DNA of 64,000 nucleotides. Source: Nocardia higoensis (GTDB taxonomy: Bacteria; Actinomycetota; Actinomycetes; Mycobacteriales; Mycobacteriaceae). Positions within the stretch are counted from its first letter, which is position 1, and every line of letters begins with the position of its first letter. Position numbers and translations under genes: made by a program. A model generated the notes under the pieces. The model worked only from the letters and a program-made list of their open reading frames with translations, was not told where the DNA came from and made no database searches. Shown here in pieces: positions 18,063 through 26,438 of this stretch. The stretch lies in assembly GCF_015477835.1 (NCBI RefSeq), contig NZ_JADLQN010000001.1:1674001-1738000 (forward strand). The letters run 5' to 3'.

Positions 18063-20258
18063 TCATGCCACGCTGCCGCTCGAAGGCCGACTGCGCGTGG
18101 CGGATTCGGTGAACTCGCTGAAGCGCTGGTTGGTGTCGTGGATGCCGCTGGCCCGTTCCGACTCGGTGAACTCCATCTGGAACGGGATGCCGGGACGGCG
18201 ATCCTCACCGATCTTGAGCAGGAACTTGCCGGTACCCGGCGGCGTCGGCCGGACCTGGCCCGGCCGCAGCGCCTCACCGGTCAGCGCCTGCGGGGCCGAC
18301 CAGCCGGTCACCATGTCGGCCTCGGTCGCGGTGAACGGCACGGTGCTGTCGAGTCGCCTGACCTCTTCGGCGGGTAGCGCGCCGAAGATCTTCGCCCGGG
18401 CGCGCTCCAGGAAGCCCAGCGCCTTGGCGATCGCGGCCTCGGTGCCCAGCGACTGCAGGTCCTTGATGGTGTGGCTGATCATGATCAGCGCGGTGGCGAT
18501 GCTGCGTTGCAGACGGGTCAGCTCGTCGACGCGGTCCACCATGAAATCACCGAGGCCGAGCACCTGCCACAGCTCGTCCATCACCACCTGGAAGTAACGC
18601 TGCGGACCGAGTCCGGCATCGGCGAGCACGTGCGCTGCCTCCACCGAGGCGAAACCGTCGGCCCAGCACGCCAGCATGACCGCGGCCTTGAGCTTCTTGT
18701 CGCCGGTGGGGATGTGCGAGACGTCGATGCAGACCGCCACCGAGCCGGTGTCGATCGGCACGGTGGTCTGGCCGTTGAAGATCGCGCCGAAGGGGCCCTG
18801 GGTGAGCGCGCGCAGCGAACGGCGCAATCCCTTGATGGCGACCTGGTATTCGGCCTGATCGTCGGCGCCCGCGTCGAGCATGAGCTCCTCGCCGCCCGCG
18901 ACGATCACCTCGAGCAGGTTCTCCATGATCGGCGGCTTGTCCGGGGCGTAGCCGCTGCCCGGCTGGTAGAGGATGCGCAGCGCGGTGGAGATCAGCGTCT
19001 CCTCGTAGTCGCGCACCCGGGCGCCGCGCACCAGCTCGACCAGGCCCGCGATCAGCGTGACCTGCCTGGCCCGGATGTCCTGGAGCACCTGCAATTGCAG
19101 TGCCGGGAACTCCTCCAGGCGGGGCACCACAGCGCCGAGCACGCCGGCGGCGAGCGGGTTGAGCTTGCCGTGGCCGTAGCCGAGGTCGATCACCTGGCCG
19201 CCGACCAGTTCCACCATCTTGCGGTAGTCGGGTTTGACGTCGGCCAGGATCAGCGGGGTGATGCCCTGGGCGATGCCGCCGAGCACGATGCGGCGCACCA
19301 GCGAGGATTTGCCGAAACCGTTGAGACCGAGCACGAACAGGCTCGGCGCGGTGATGAAGCTGCCGCGCATGAACCAGTTCATCGGGTCGAAGCACACCGG
19401 CGCGCCGGTGTGCAGATGCGAACCCAGCGGCGTACCGATCAGCGGCGCGCCCGCGCCGACCGACCACGGCCACAACCCGGCGACCTGGGCGGTGGTGGCC
19501 CGGTATTCGACCGGCCTGCCGACCACGTTCGCCCGGCCGCCGCCCGGGCCCGCGTAGCCGCGGTCGGTGAGCGGTGCGGTGGCGCGGTCGAATCCGTCCT
19601 CGATGGTCTGCTCGGCGCGCGCGGCGTAGTTACGCCTGCGGACGTCGTCGGTGTGGACGCGGAAGGTCGCCCACGCCGCGCGCAGACCGGCCCCCTCGCG
19701 GCTGACCTCTTCCAGCCGCGCCCTGGTGGCCGGGTCCAGCAACGGCGGCCCGGACTGTTTACGCTTGTCGGCCTTCTGCTTCGCGCGGCGGGCGGCCTTC
19801 TCGGTGGGCGCGCCCATCGCGCGGTCGGCGGTGTGATCGAGGCGGCCACGGCCGCGATCGCTGTCACGATCGCGCACCGGACGGGCCGGACGCCCGTTCT
19901 CGTTGCGCGGCAAGCGATCACCGCGCGATGCCCGTTCCCGGTCGAGCCGGGCCGGGCGCGCGTCGTTTCCCCGGCCGCGCTGCGCGTCCTGCCTGCGCTC
20001 GACCGGCATCCTGTCTTCGCCGCGATCGGTGGGCGGGCGCGGACGCCGCACCGGCTCCCTGCCGCGGTCCTGACCGGAACCACGAGCGGGATTCGGCGCG
20101 GGCCGCCGCGGGCGCGCGCCCTCCTCCCTGCGGCGTGGACCGAGGTCCTCGTCGTCGTACGGCCGCGCCCACTGCTCGCGCTCGTCCGGTGCCGGGCGCC
20201 GCTCGCGGTGCCCGGTCGTCGTGCGCTCCCTCACGGGTGGCTCGTGTTCGCGTGCCAT
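18063..20258 (-). CDS. VirB4-type ATPase (TraC/TcpF-like)
   Basis: A 731-residue ATPase. The first ~150 residues are an Arg/Asp/Pro-rich, probably disordered tail. A short charged coil and linker follow, then a RecA-like domain with Walker A GLNGFGKSSL (about residue 310), ILADVKPDYRKM, and Walker B VVMDELWQVL. The C-terminal part carries IMISHTIKDLQSL (sensor-like). It lacks the N-terminal membrane-associated half of a classical VirB4; the SCO6880-type protein encoded 7 bases upstream may supply that half. Start ATG has GGTGAG 6 bases upstream. Expected role: energising assembly or substrate transfer at the inner membrane. Confidence 0.87.
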   Translation of the reverse strand: MAREHEPPVRERTTTGHRERRPAPDEREQWARPYDDEDLGPRRREEGARPRRPAPNPARGSGQDRGREPVRRPRPPTDRGEDRMPVERRQDAQRGRGNDARPARLDRERASRGDRLPRNENGRPARPVRDRDSDRGRGRLDHTADRAMGAPTEKAARRAKQKADKRKQSGPPLLDPATRARLEEVSREGAGLRAAWATFRVHTDDVRRRNYAARAEQTIEDGFDRATAPLTDRGYAGPGGGRANVVGRPVEYRATTAQVAGLWPWSVGAGAPLIGTPLGSHLHTGAPVCFDPMNWFMRGSFITAPSLFVLGLNGFGKSSLVRRIVLGGIAQGITPLILADVKPDYRKMVELVGGQVIDLGYGHGKLNPLAAGVLGAVVPRLEEFPALQLQVLQDIRARQVTLIAGLVELVRGARVRDYEETLISTALRILYQPGSGYAPDKPPIMENLLEVIVAGGEELMLDAGADDQAEYQVAIKGLRRSLRALTQGPFGAIFNGQTTVPIDTGSVAVCIDVSHIPTGDKKLKAAVMLACWADGFASVEAAHVLADAGLGPQRYFQVVMDELWQVLGLGDFMVDRVDELTRLQRSIATALIMISHTIKDLQSLGTEAAIAKALGFLERARAKIFGALPAEEVRRLDSTVPFTATEADMVTGWSAPQALTGEALRPGQVRPTPPGTGKFLLKIGEDRRPGIPFQMEFTESERASGIHDTNQRFSEFTESATRSRPSSGSVA

Positions 20259-20265
20259 GGTCAGC

Positions 20266-21756
20266 TCACCCCGCCAATGCCTTCGGAATGGTCGCGTGCT
20301 CCGGCAGGATGACGCCGCAGCCGAGCGATGCCGCGAAGGCCGCGCCCTGGTAGCGGTAGCACCGCCGGATCTTCAACCGCGCCTGGGTGGACAGGTCGCG
20401 GGTGATGGCCTCGATGCGCGGCAGATCCCCGCGCAGCGGTTCGGTGATGGTGACCAGCGCGCCGAAGCGGGTCACGCCGTGGCCCCTGGCCTGCTCTTCG
20501 CGCGCCTGCTGGGTGGCGCCGACCCGCAGCGTCGCCGCGGCCGAGACCACGCCACGTTCGCTCTGCTGGGCGACCAGCGCGTTCTTGAAGTCGTCGTCGA
20601 CGATCTCGGCGGCGTCGGCCGCCGAATGCGGCCGGTAGACGATGGCGATGCGCTTGCGCGGCACCTCCGGGTTCGGCGCCAGCAGCCGCTGCAGCACCCG
20701 CTCGTCGACCGCGCCCTCGGGGGCGGCGTCCATCTCCCAGGTGACCGAGCGGCCGCCGTCGTGGATGAAGTGATCCCACTTCTCGTCGTGCGAGACCGGA
20801 CCCGCGTCGGCCCAATCCAGCCCGTGCCCTTCGGGTTCGGAGGCCGCGACCTCGAGGTCGGCCTGCGAGGCCGGGTCGTAGCTGCGGCGGATGAACGCGA
20901 TCACCTCGTCGGCCGACATCGGCTGGGCGCGCACGCCCGCCTCGGCCAGCGCCGCGCAGATGCCCGGCAGTCGCCTGCCGATCTCGACGGCCTCCTCGGC
21001 GGGGTTCTTGCGGCGCTCGGCGGTGGTGGCCTTGAAGGTGATCGCCACGCGCGGCAGCAATTGCACCCGTTCCTGCGGCAATTCGGTGGCCAGCTCGTAC
21101 ATCACCTGCTGGGCCAGCTCCGGCGCTTCCGGCTTGGTGATCGTGGAGACCTCGGTGAGCAGCCGGTTACCGGTCTCGGGCACGGTGTCGATCACCGGCA
21201 CCACGGCCACGATGTCGCTGGTCTGGCCGACCGAGGCCAGGAAGGTGCCCCACGCGGAGACCCAGCGGTCGATCACCGGCTGGTCGACGGCCTCGTGGCC
21301 CTGTGGCCAAGCCCGCAGCACCACGGTGTATTGCGCGAACTGCGGCAGATGGATCATGCCGAAGCTGTAACCGCCCGCGTCGATGCCCTCGTAGAGCTTC
21401 GATGGGGCGAGCAGACCGGGCAGCCGGGTGACGCCACCGGGGATGCGGGAGAACCGGCCGCCCCGATACACGTGTTCGCCGCGACTGCGCGAGCGCATCC
21501 AGTTGAACATCATCAATCCCGTCTCGTAGCCCGAGCGGCCCCCCGTCCGCCACACCAGTGGAACCATCACCGCCACACCGACGCCGCCGACGATCAGGCC
21601 CAGTGTGAATCCACCGACCATCGCACAGATCAGCGCGGTGATCACGACGACGAAGCCGATCACCGTCTCTTCCCAGCGCAGGCCGAACAGGCCCGCGCTG
21701 CGCGGCTTCTGCCACAACCCGTAGGAGCGGCGCTCGTAGGTGTCGCTGATCGTCAT
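20266..21756 (-). CDS. SCO6880-family membrane protein (VirB3/VirB4 N-terminal-like)
   Basis: A 496-residue protein of the SCO6880 group known from Streptomyces conjugation-like clusters. The N-terminal region YERRSYGLWQKPRSAGLFGL is followed by two closely spaced membrane helices (about 29-70), a VirB3/PrgI-like layout. The remaining 400 residues are soluble with GMIHLPQFAQYTVVLRAWPQG and QQVMYELATELPQ, resembling the N-terminal domain of VirB4. The ATG overlaps the upstream stop by 4 bases (ATGA). A longer frame start 15 codons upstream is not needed. Together with the VirB4 ATPase downstream it looks like a split VirB3-VirB4 unit. Confidence 0.82.
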   Translation of the reverse strand: MTISDTYERRSYGLWQKPRSAGLFGLRWEETVIGFVVVITALICAMVGGFTLGLIVGGVGVAVMVPLVWRTGGRSGYETGLMMFNWMRSRSRGEHVYRGGRFSRIPGGVTRLPGLLAPSKLYEGIDAGGYSFGMIHLPQFAQYTVVLRAWPQGHEAVDQPVIDRWVSAWGTFLASVGQTSDIVAVVPVIDTVPETGNRLLTEVSTITKPEAPELAQQVMYELATELPQERVQLLPRVAITFKATTAERRKNPAEEAVEIGRRLPGICAALAEAGVRAQPMSADEVIAFIRRSYDPASQADLEVAASEPEGHGLDWADAGPVSHDEKWDHFIHDGGRSVTWEMDAAPEGAVDERVLQRLLAPNPEVPRKRIAIVYRPHSAADAAEIVDDDFKNALVAQQSERGVVSAAATLRVGATQQAREEQARGHGVTRFGALVTITEPLRGDLPRIEAITRDLSTQARLKIRRCYRYQGAAFAASLGCGVILPEHATIPKALAG

Positions 21757-23195
21757 CGCGGAATGGTGCTCCTCCCGAGGTCGGGCGAACGGTTCGCCCA
21801 ACGATCCCCTGCCACATCACCCATCGTGTCGTCGGCTCGGCGCATACCGCTGGTCGCGGCTCTGGCCGCGCCGACCCGTCCGGCCGCGGTGGCGGCTCCG
21901 GAGGGTACTCCGCGGGAGCCCTGCGTGCCCGAGGCACGCGGACCGCCGCCCTGTGGATTGTGGGGACCCGGCCTGCCGCCGGGGCCACCCGCCCCACCCG
22001 GACGCGGACCGGAACCGCTGCCGCTGACATAGCCGGCCGAACCCGGTGCGGCGGCCTGCTTCACGCCGACCGCCTTGGTACCCATGGCGCCGAGCGCCGC
22101 CGCCGCGACCAGGGTGCCGCCCGCGGCGGTCAGACCCGAGCCGCCGGAGCCGACGATCGCGACCGCCGGAGTGACCAGGCGCATCAGCGCGGGCAGCACG
22201 AAGGCGACCGAGCACAGCAGCACGATGGCGACCAGCATGCGCTGGGCCTGTTCACCGTCGGGCATCGTCGAGGTGGACAGCCCGTCGACATGCCCCGCGG
22301 TGGTGAAGGCGATCATGTACACGATCGCGGCCACCGGCTTCCAGAGCATGAAGGCGATGATCCAGCCGACCAGCTTCTGGTAGGACTGCTTGCCGACGTT
22401 CATGCCGGAAGCCGCCGCCGCCAGCGGCAGCACGCCCGCCGCGATGATGAGCAGACCCTGTCGCACGATCGCCAGCACGATCTGCGCCAGCGCGCCGAGC
22501 AGGCCGACGATCGCGATGATCAGCACCAGACCCGGCGAGAATGCTTGCAAGGCACTGGTTTTCACCATCAGCTCGGCCATGTCCTTGGCGTTGCCGTTGG
22601 TCGAGTCCTCGATGATCCATTCCGCGAACCGGTCCGAGGCCTGCGTGCCCGCGACGATCACCGCGCCCAGCATCCAGGAACTGAACACCACCCGGGCGAA
22701 CATCCGGAACGATTCGGCCGCCTCGCTCACCGCCGCCCCGCGCCTGGCCTCGGCCAGGCGGGCGCCGGTCAGGATGATCGAGGCGATCAGCAGCAATATC
22801 TGTATCTGATAGGTGTAGTCGCTGATCTTGGTGAACAACGATCCGCCGTCACTGGCGGCCTCGTTGGGCACCTTCATCCAGAAGGTCAACGCCAGGATGA
22901 TCGCTTCACCCAGACCGCTCATCAGCGAGTCCACCACGCTGCCGAAGGTGGAATCCCACGCCTTGTCCTTGACCGCGGTGGCGGCGTCGCCGGGATGGGA
23001 GGCGGCATTACCCGCCTTGCACACCGCCGAGGCGGCGTCGCCCAGCGAGATGCCGGGCAGGCCGACGCCGTCGAGGGTGTCGTGGATCTCGTTGCAGGTC
23101 TCGTCGAAACCGTAGGTCTGGCCGTAGGCCACCGTGGGCGTCGCGACCATGACGGTGAAGATCACCGCGAGGATGGTCAACAGTTTGCGCACCAT
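21753..23195 (-). CDS. VirB6/TrbL-like polytopic channel protein
   Basis: A 480-residue protein. Residues 1-27 are a signal peptide (VRKLLTILAVIFTVMVATPTVAYG). A short exported region with two Cys follows, then about six to seven transmembrane helices between residues 95 and 375, including ILLLIASIILTGARL, VLIIAIVGLLGAL and MLVAIVLLCSVAFVLP. The C-terminal ~100 residues are a Gly/Pro/Ser/Arg tail. This layout matches TrbL/VirB6 proteins, the inner-membrane channel of T4SSs. The start was moved to the ATG at 23195 because GAGGAG lies 9 bases before it and the signal peptide then begins correctly. A 77-base gap separates it from the gene upstream. Confidence 0.82.
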   Translation of the reverse strand: MVRKLLTILAVIFTVMVATPTVAYGQTYGFDETCNEIHDTLDGVGLPGISLGDAASAVCKAGNAASHPGDAATAVKDKAWDSTFGSVVDSLMSGLGEAIILALTFWMKVPNEAASDGGSLFTKISDYTYQIQILLLIASIILTGARLAEARRGAAVSEAAESFRMFARVVFSSWMLGAVIVAGTQASDRFAEWIIEDSTNGNAKDMAELMVKTSALQAFSPGLVLIIAIVGLLGALAQIVLAIVRQGLLIIAAGVLPLAAAASGMNVGKQSYQKLVGWIIAFMLWKPVAAIVYMIAFTTAGHVDGLSTSTMPDGEQAQRMLVAIVLLCSVAFVLPALMRLVTPAVAIVGSGGSGLTAAGGTLVAAAALGAMGTKAVGVKQAAAPGSAGYVSGSGSGPRPGGAGGPGGRPGPHNPQGGGPRASGTQGSRGVPSGAATAAGRVGAARAATSGMRRADDTMGDVAGDRWANRSPDLGRSTIPR

Positions 23196-23272
23196 CGTGT
23201 TCGCTCCTCGGGGCTCGGCTGTTCGCGGACCTGGCTCGGCCTTCTCCGTGCGCGGCGCTGTCTTCTCCAAGG

Positions 23273-24082
23273 TCACCATGTCGTCCACCCCGCAAGCGAT
23301 TCGATGTATTCGGTCCGGCTGCCCTCGACGGTGGCGGGTTTGAGCCGCCAGTCACCCGCCTCCCACACCATCACCAGGCGCAGGGCGACCCACAGTTGTC
23401 TGTCGTCGACGACCTGTCCGCGCGAAGCGAACCGGACGACGGCCAGATCGTCGGCGTAACTCTCGACCTGGAAGGCGTCGGGAGCCACGAAGTAGCGCGT
23501 GATCCGCTCGGGCTGCTGTTCGGGCAGCCGGTTCTGATCCATGGCGCGGTCGTATTCGGCGAGCTGCTGCGCCGAGGCGCGCACCTGGCGCACGTACAGC
23601 TCACGGTCGGCGGGCCGGGCGTTGAGCCGGTAGGTGATCTGCGCGGCCGCCAGCACCGCGCCCTGTGGGGTGTGCGCGTACCCCACCGCCTGGCCTTCTT
23701 CCAGCCGGGCGGGCCCGTCGGAGGTGGAGAACGGCACCGAGGCGCCGTAGACCCGCTGCCAGCCGCGCGGCTCATCCAGGCCCGCGGGTCGGGCGGTCAG
23801 CCAGTCCAGGTCCGAGGGCTTGCGCTGCCGCGCCGGATCCTGCGGAAGCGGTTGTCCCGCAGGATTGTTCGGGATGTCCACGCGACGGCCGAACAGGTCG
23901 ACCTCCGGGCTCGCGAAACCCTCGCCGACGGTCGCGGCGAGCTCGGCCTGCCCGCCCGCGGCGTCCTCGTCGCGGGAGATGTAGACGACCACACCCACGA
24001 TCACGATCAGGGCCAGCAGCGCGGCGGACGCGACGGCACCGAAGGAGACACGCTCGCGCGTGTAGGGCTCCTTCTGACTCAC
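23273..24082 (-). CDS. VirB8/TcpC-like membrane-anchored protein
   Basis: A 269-residue bitopic protein. It has a short cytoplasmic N-terminus, one transmembrane helix (about 17-38) and an extracytoplasmic domain. The domain ends in a strand pattern LVMVWEAGDWRLKPA typical of NTF2-fold VirB8/TcpC/conjugal-transfer proteins; the middle has YAHTPQGAVLAAAQITYRL. Start is the GTG at 24082, which overlaps the upstream stop (GTGA) and has GGGAGG 8 bases upstream; the ATG 15 bases earlier encloses that site and is less likely. Expected to bridge the inner-membrane complex and the wall. Confidence 0.78.
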   Translation of the reverse strand: MSQKEPYTRERVSFGAVASAALLALIVIVGVVVYISRDEDAAGGQAELAATVGEGFASPEVDLFGRRVDIPNNPAGQPLPQDPARQRKPSDLDWLTARPAGLDEPRGWQRVYGASVPFSTSDGPARLEEGQAVGYAHTPQGAVLAAAQITYRLNARPADRELYVRQVRASAQQLAEYDRAMDQNRLPEQQPERITRYFVAPDAFQVESYADDLAVVRFASRGQVVDDRQLWVALRLVMVWEAGDWRLKPATVEGSRTEYIESLAGWTTW

Positions 24083-24300
24083 TTCGGTGCCTCCCATGTC
24101 ACGATGTCGCCCGGTAGTGCGTCGACCACCGCTGTCGGCCGGGCGGTCGAATCCGAGTAGTGCAGCCGTAATCTCCCATCCTGCGTGGACCATTCGACCG
24201 TGGTGCGCTTCACCGCGAGCGAGCCGTCCGAGTCGATCGCCGCGGCGGGCGCGACCGTGCCCACCATCACCGCCGTTTCCATGCTCCGACCCACACTCAC
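24079..24300 (-). CDS. Small beta-rich hypothetical protein of the T4SS-like operon
   Basis: A 73-residue protein beginning SVGRSMETAVMVGTVAPA, followed by alternating polar/hydrophobic stretches (TTVEWSTQDGRLRLHYSD) that suggest a small beta sheet. No signal peptide, membrane helix or known motif. Its GTG start overlaps the stop of the gene before it and its stop overlaps the start of the gene after it, both by 4 bases. This tight packing is the main evidence that it is translated. Family unknown. Confidence 0.65.
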   Translation of the reverse strand: MSVGRSMETAVMVGTVAPAAAIDSDGSLAVKRTTVEWSTQDGRLRLHYSDSTARPTAVVDALPGDIVTWEAPK

Positions 24301-24569
24301 GCCGGAAGGAAGGCCAGCGCGATACTGGTGGCGCCGCTCGCCACGATCGCGCCGATGAGGCTCATCAGCACCCCGTGCGAGGCGTCGTTGGCGGCCAGAT
24401 CGGTGCGGAAGGCGATCCACAACTTGCCCGCGGACAGGATCATCCAGGACAGGCACACGATGAGCACGAACCACAGCAGCCAGTTCAGCAACTGCATCAG
24501 CGGTTCGAGCACCTCCGACGGCATCTGCTTGTAGGCGAGCAAATCCGTCCGCATTCGAAGCGTGGTCAT
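24297..24569 (-). CDS. Small two-helix membrane protein of the T4SS-like operon
   Basis: A 90-residue protein with a 25-residue amphipathic N-terminus and two hydrophobic helices (about 27-48, LNWLLWFVLIVCLSWMIL, and 66-88, VLMSLIGAIVASGATSIAL). Size and layout resemble TrbC/VirB2 pilin-like or holin-like subunits of Gram-positive T4SSs. It lies 16 bases after a second small two-helix protein with related topology, and the pair may form the membrane pore or pilus base. Start ATG follows a G-rich stretch. Role inferred from topology and position. Confidence 0.72.
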   Translation of the reverse strand: MTTLRMRTDLLAYKQMPSEVLEPLMQLLNWLLWFVLIVCLSWMILSAGKLWIAFRTDLAANDASHGVLMSLIGAIVASGATSIALAFLPA

Positions 24570-24585
24570 TCCCCGACCCTTACCC

Positions 24586-24882
24586 TTACGTACCGATGAC
24601 AGCGTTCATGATGGTGCCCGCGCTTGTGGCGACCACGCCGCCGATCATCGCGCCCGCCACCATCTTCGGCGATTCGAGACCGCCACCGGACCAGCGCTCC
24701 CAGGCGAACTTGCCACCCGCGTAGATGATTCCGCAGATCCCGGACAACAGGACGAACCAGGTGAGGTAACGCACCAGCTGGAGGATCTTCTCCGATCCGG
24801 GGGGCGCCTCCGGGGTCGGATTGCCGACCTGGGCGAGCACGACGCCGTAGGTGTCCTGGACAGCCAAGAGGAACATGCTCAT
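24586..24882 (-). CDS. VirB2/TrbC-like small membrane protein
   Basis: A 98-residue protein. The N-terminus (MSMFLLAVQDTYGVVLAQVG) could be a weak signal sequence. It is followed by a Pro-rich segment and two membrane helices (about 37-59, YLTWFVLLSGICGIIYAGG, and 71-95, MVAGAMIGGVVATSAGTIM). Two helices, Gly-rich second helix and length agree with VirB2/TrbC pilin-type subunits. ATG overlaps the upstream stop by 4 bases (ATGA). Pilin identity is an inference. Confidence 0.74.
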   Translation of the reverse strand: MSMFLLAVQDTYGVVLAQVGNPTPEAPPGSEKILQLVRYLTWFVLLSGICGIIYAGGKFAWERWSGGGLESPKMVAGAMIGGVVATSAGTIMNAVIGT

Positions 24883-25550
24883 CGGGGCCCTTTCTCGAAT
24901 GGTGGATCGGTTACATCGTCGTCGGCGAAATCTGTTCTGCTGTCAAGCTTCTCACGGACCGCGTCGACAATGTCAGCCCCCAGCTCCCGAACCTCCACCG
25001 GCACCTCGTCCAGCGGATCGATCTTGCGTTTGCGTTCGGGCATCGGGTCGCCCGGCGTCCAGATCGGCAACTCCTCGGGTTCGACCAGAGTCCATTCCTC
25101 GTACCAGGGCACCTGCCACACCGGTCCGGCCAGCGAGCCGACCAGCTCGCGGTACCGGCGGATCTCGGCGGGCATCCGGCCCGGCCGCGCGGCGACCGTG
25201 ATCAGCCCGATCACCTCCGAGGGACCACCGAAGCCGAAGTGGTGCTGGCGCAACAGATCGTGCGCGCGGGTCAGCCCGGAGATGGTCTCGCGGGCGACGA
25301 GCACCACGAACGGCGATTCCCGATCGAACCCGCCCGGCCAGCGGCGGCTCGCATCGGCGGTCGGGGCCAGCACGTGCGCCAGGGTCGTCGCGCCCGCGCC
25401 TCCGTGCACTCCCAGCAACCACACCAGCGGCGCCCGGCCGACACCCGGCACCGGCCGATCCCACACCGGGGCACGACGCGATTCGGGCGGCGCGACGACA
25501 CCGGCCGGACGCGGGTCGAGCTTGCGGCGCAACCGCATGGCGGCGGTCAC
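24879..25550 (-). CDS. ParA/MinD-like protein with degenerate P-loop (second copy)
   Basis: A 223-residue protein with a SIMIBI/ParA-like fold start: PLVWLLGVHGGAGATTLAHVLA at about residues 41-62. The P-loop position reads GVHGGAGATT (47-56), lacking both the signature Lys and the Walker A Lys of KGGxGKT. A VLVARETISGL-type strand and GLITVAARPGRMPAEIRRY follow. The C-terminal 50 residues are charged. GTG start overlaps the upstream stop (GTGA). A pairing with the similar gene upstream is likely. It may bind nucleotide atypically or act as a scaffold, as TadZ/CpaE-like proteins do. Function inferred. Confidence 0.7.
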   Translation of the reverse strand: MTAAMRLRRKLDPRPAGVVAPPESRRAPVWDRPVPGVGRAPLVWLLGVHGGAGATTLAHVLAPTADASRRWPGGFDRESPFVVLVARETISGLTRAHDLLRQHHFGFGGPSEVIGLITVAARPGRMPAEIRRYRELVGSLAGPVWQVPWYEEWTLVEPEELPIWTPGDPMPERKRKIDPLDEVPVEVRELGADIVDAVREKLDSRTDFADDDVTDPPFEKGPR

Positions 25551-26422
25551 GAGGCCACCCCGGCCACCAGCCGCGCGTACGCACGGCGCGTCTGCTCGGC
25601 CAGTTCCGCGTGGCATACGAGTTCGCCACGCGCGAGATGCGGATCGTAGGGGATCTCGGTGATGTCGCGTACCCATCCGGACAGATGCTCGCGCAGGTGG
25701 TCGGCGACCCGGGAGTCGTCACCGGGCGCCTGGTGCGAGATCACCAGCGTGGTGTCGCCCACGATGCCGTTGCCCTGCCCCTCGGCGGCCTCGCCGAACT
25801 CGTCGTCGAGCCATTCCAGCGTGACCCGCAGACGGTTGGCCGCGTCCGGGCGCGCCGGAATGGTGAGCACCAGGGCGATGTCCCCGTCATCGAGCAGCGG
25901 GCGCAACTGCCTGCCCGCGATGGGATGGCCGCCGTCGTAGACCGCGGTGTAGCCGGCGTCGGTGACCGCGCGTGCCACCGTCAGGTAGCTGGCCCGCCGA
26001 CGTAGCGGCGCGGCATCCCGCCAGAGCAGTCCGATGCCGGACGTCGCCCGCGACAGGCACTCCTTCAGCGGGGCGGGTTCGTCGTCGCCGCGGCCGTACA
26101 ACCAGGACTGCAAGCTGATCGGATGCAGATGCTCGTCGGCGCCGCGCAAGGCGATGTCGCCGCCCGCCGCGGTGGCGTCCACCGCCACCGTCGGGGTACC
26201 CGCGACGCCCAACTCGCCCGCGATCCCCAGAGCCGTCGTCGTCGTGCCCGCACCACCGCAGCCGCCGACCACCAGGATGGGCCGCTGCGGCCACGCCTCG
26301 TCACCGTCCCCACCGGCCCGACGCCGGAACCGCACCACCGGAGCCTTGGTACGCGTTTCGTGGCTCGGCGGTTCGCCCCGATCGGGCGCCTCGTCGAGCC
26401 AGCGGCTCCAGTCCTCTCCCAT
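25547..26422 (-). CDS. ParA/MinD-like protein with degenerate P-loop (first copy)
   Basis: A 291-residue protein. After a polar N-terminal 45 residues, RPILVVGGCGGAGTTTTALGIA begins a ParA/MinD-like domain. The P-loop region (GGCGGAGTTTTA, 53-64) again has no lysine. VAVDATAAGGDIA is the expected Asp-containing strand after the P-loop, and YTAVYDGGHPIAGRQLRPLL a later strand-turn. The C-terminal part (ELAEQTRRAYARLVAGVA) is helical. Start ATG 26422 has AAGGAGAG about 11 bases upstream. It is second in the operon. In secretion systems such proteins position the machine at a pole or septum; this is a family-level inference. Confidence 0.7.
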   Translation of the reverse strand: MGEDWSRWLDEAPDRGEPPSHETRTKAPVVRFRRRAGGDGDEAWPQRPILVVGGCGGAGTTTTALGIAGELGVAGTPTVAVDATAAGGDIALRGADEHLHPISLQSWLYGRGDDEPAPLKECLSRATSGIGLLWRDAAPLRRRASYLTVARAVTDAGYTAVYDGGHPIAGRQLRPLLDDGDIALVLTIPARPDAANRLRVTLEWLDDEFGEAAEGQGNGIVGDTTLVISHQAPGDDSRVADHLREHLSGWVRDITEIPYDPHLARGELVCHAELAEQTRRAYARLVAGVAS

Positions 26423-26438
26423 CGCTCTCAGCTCTCCT

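Noticed and set aside
17680-18100. Complete IS3 element around the OrfA-like gene
   Set aside because: No OrfB, no terminal inverted repeats and no target duplication; flanking genes are intact T4SS genes.
15898-18597. 899-codon rightward frame across the hydrolase and HTH genes
   Set aside because: Arg/His/Ala-rich antisense shadow of 16027-18597 with no recognisable domain.
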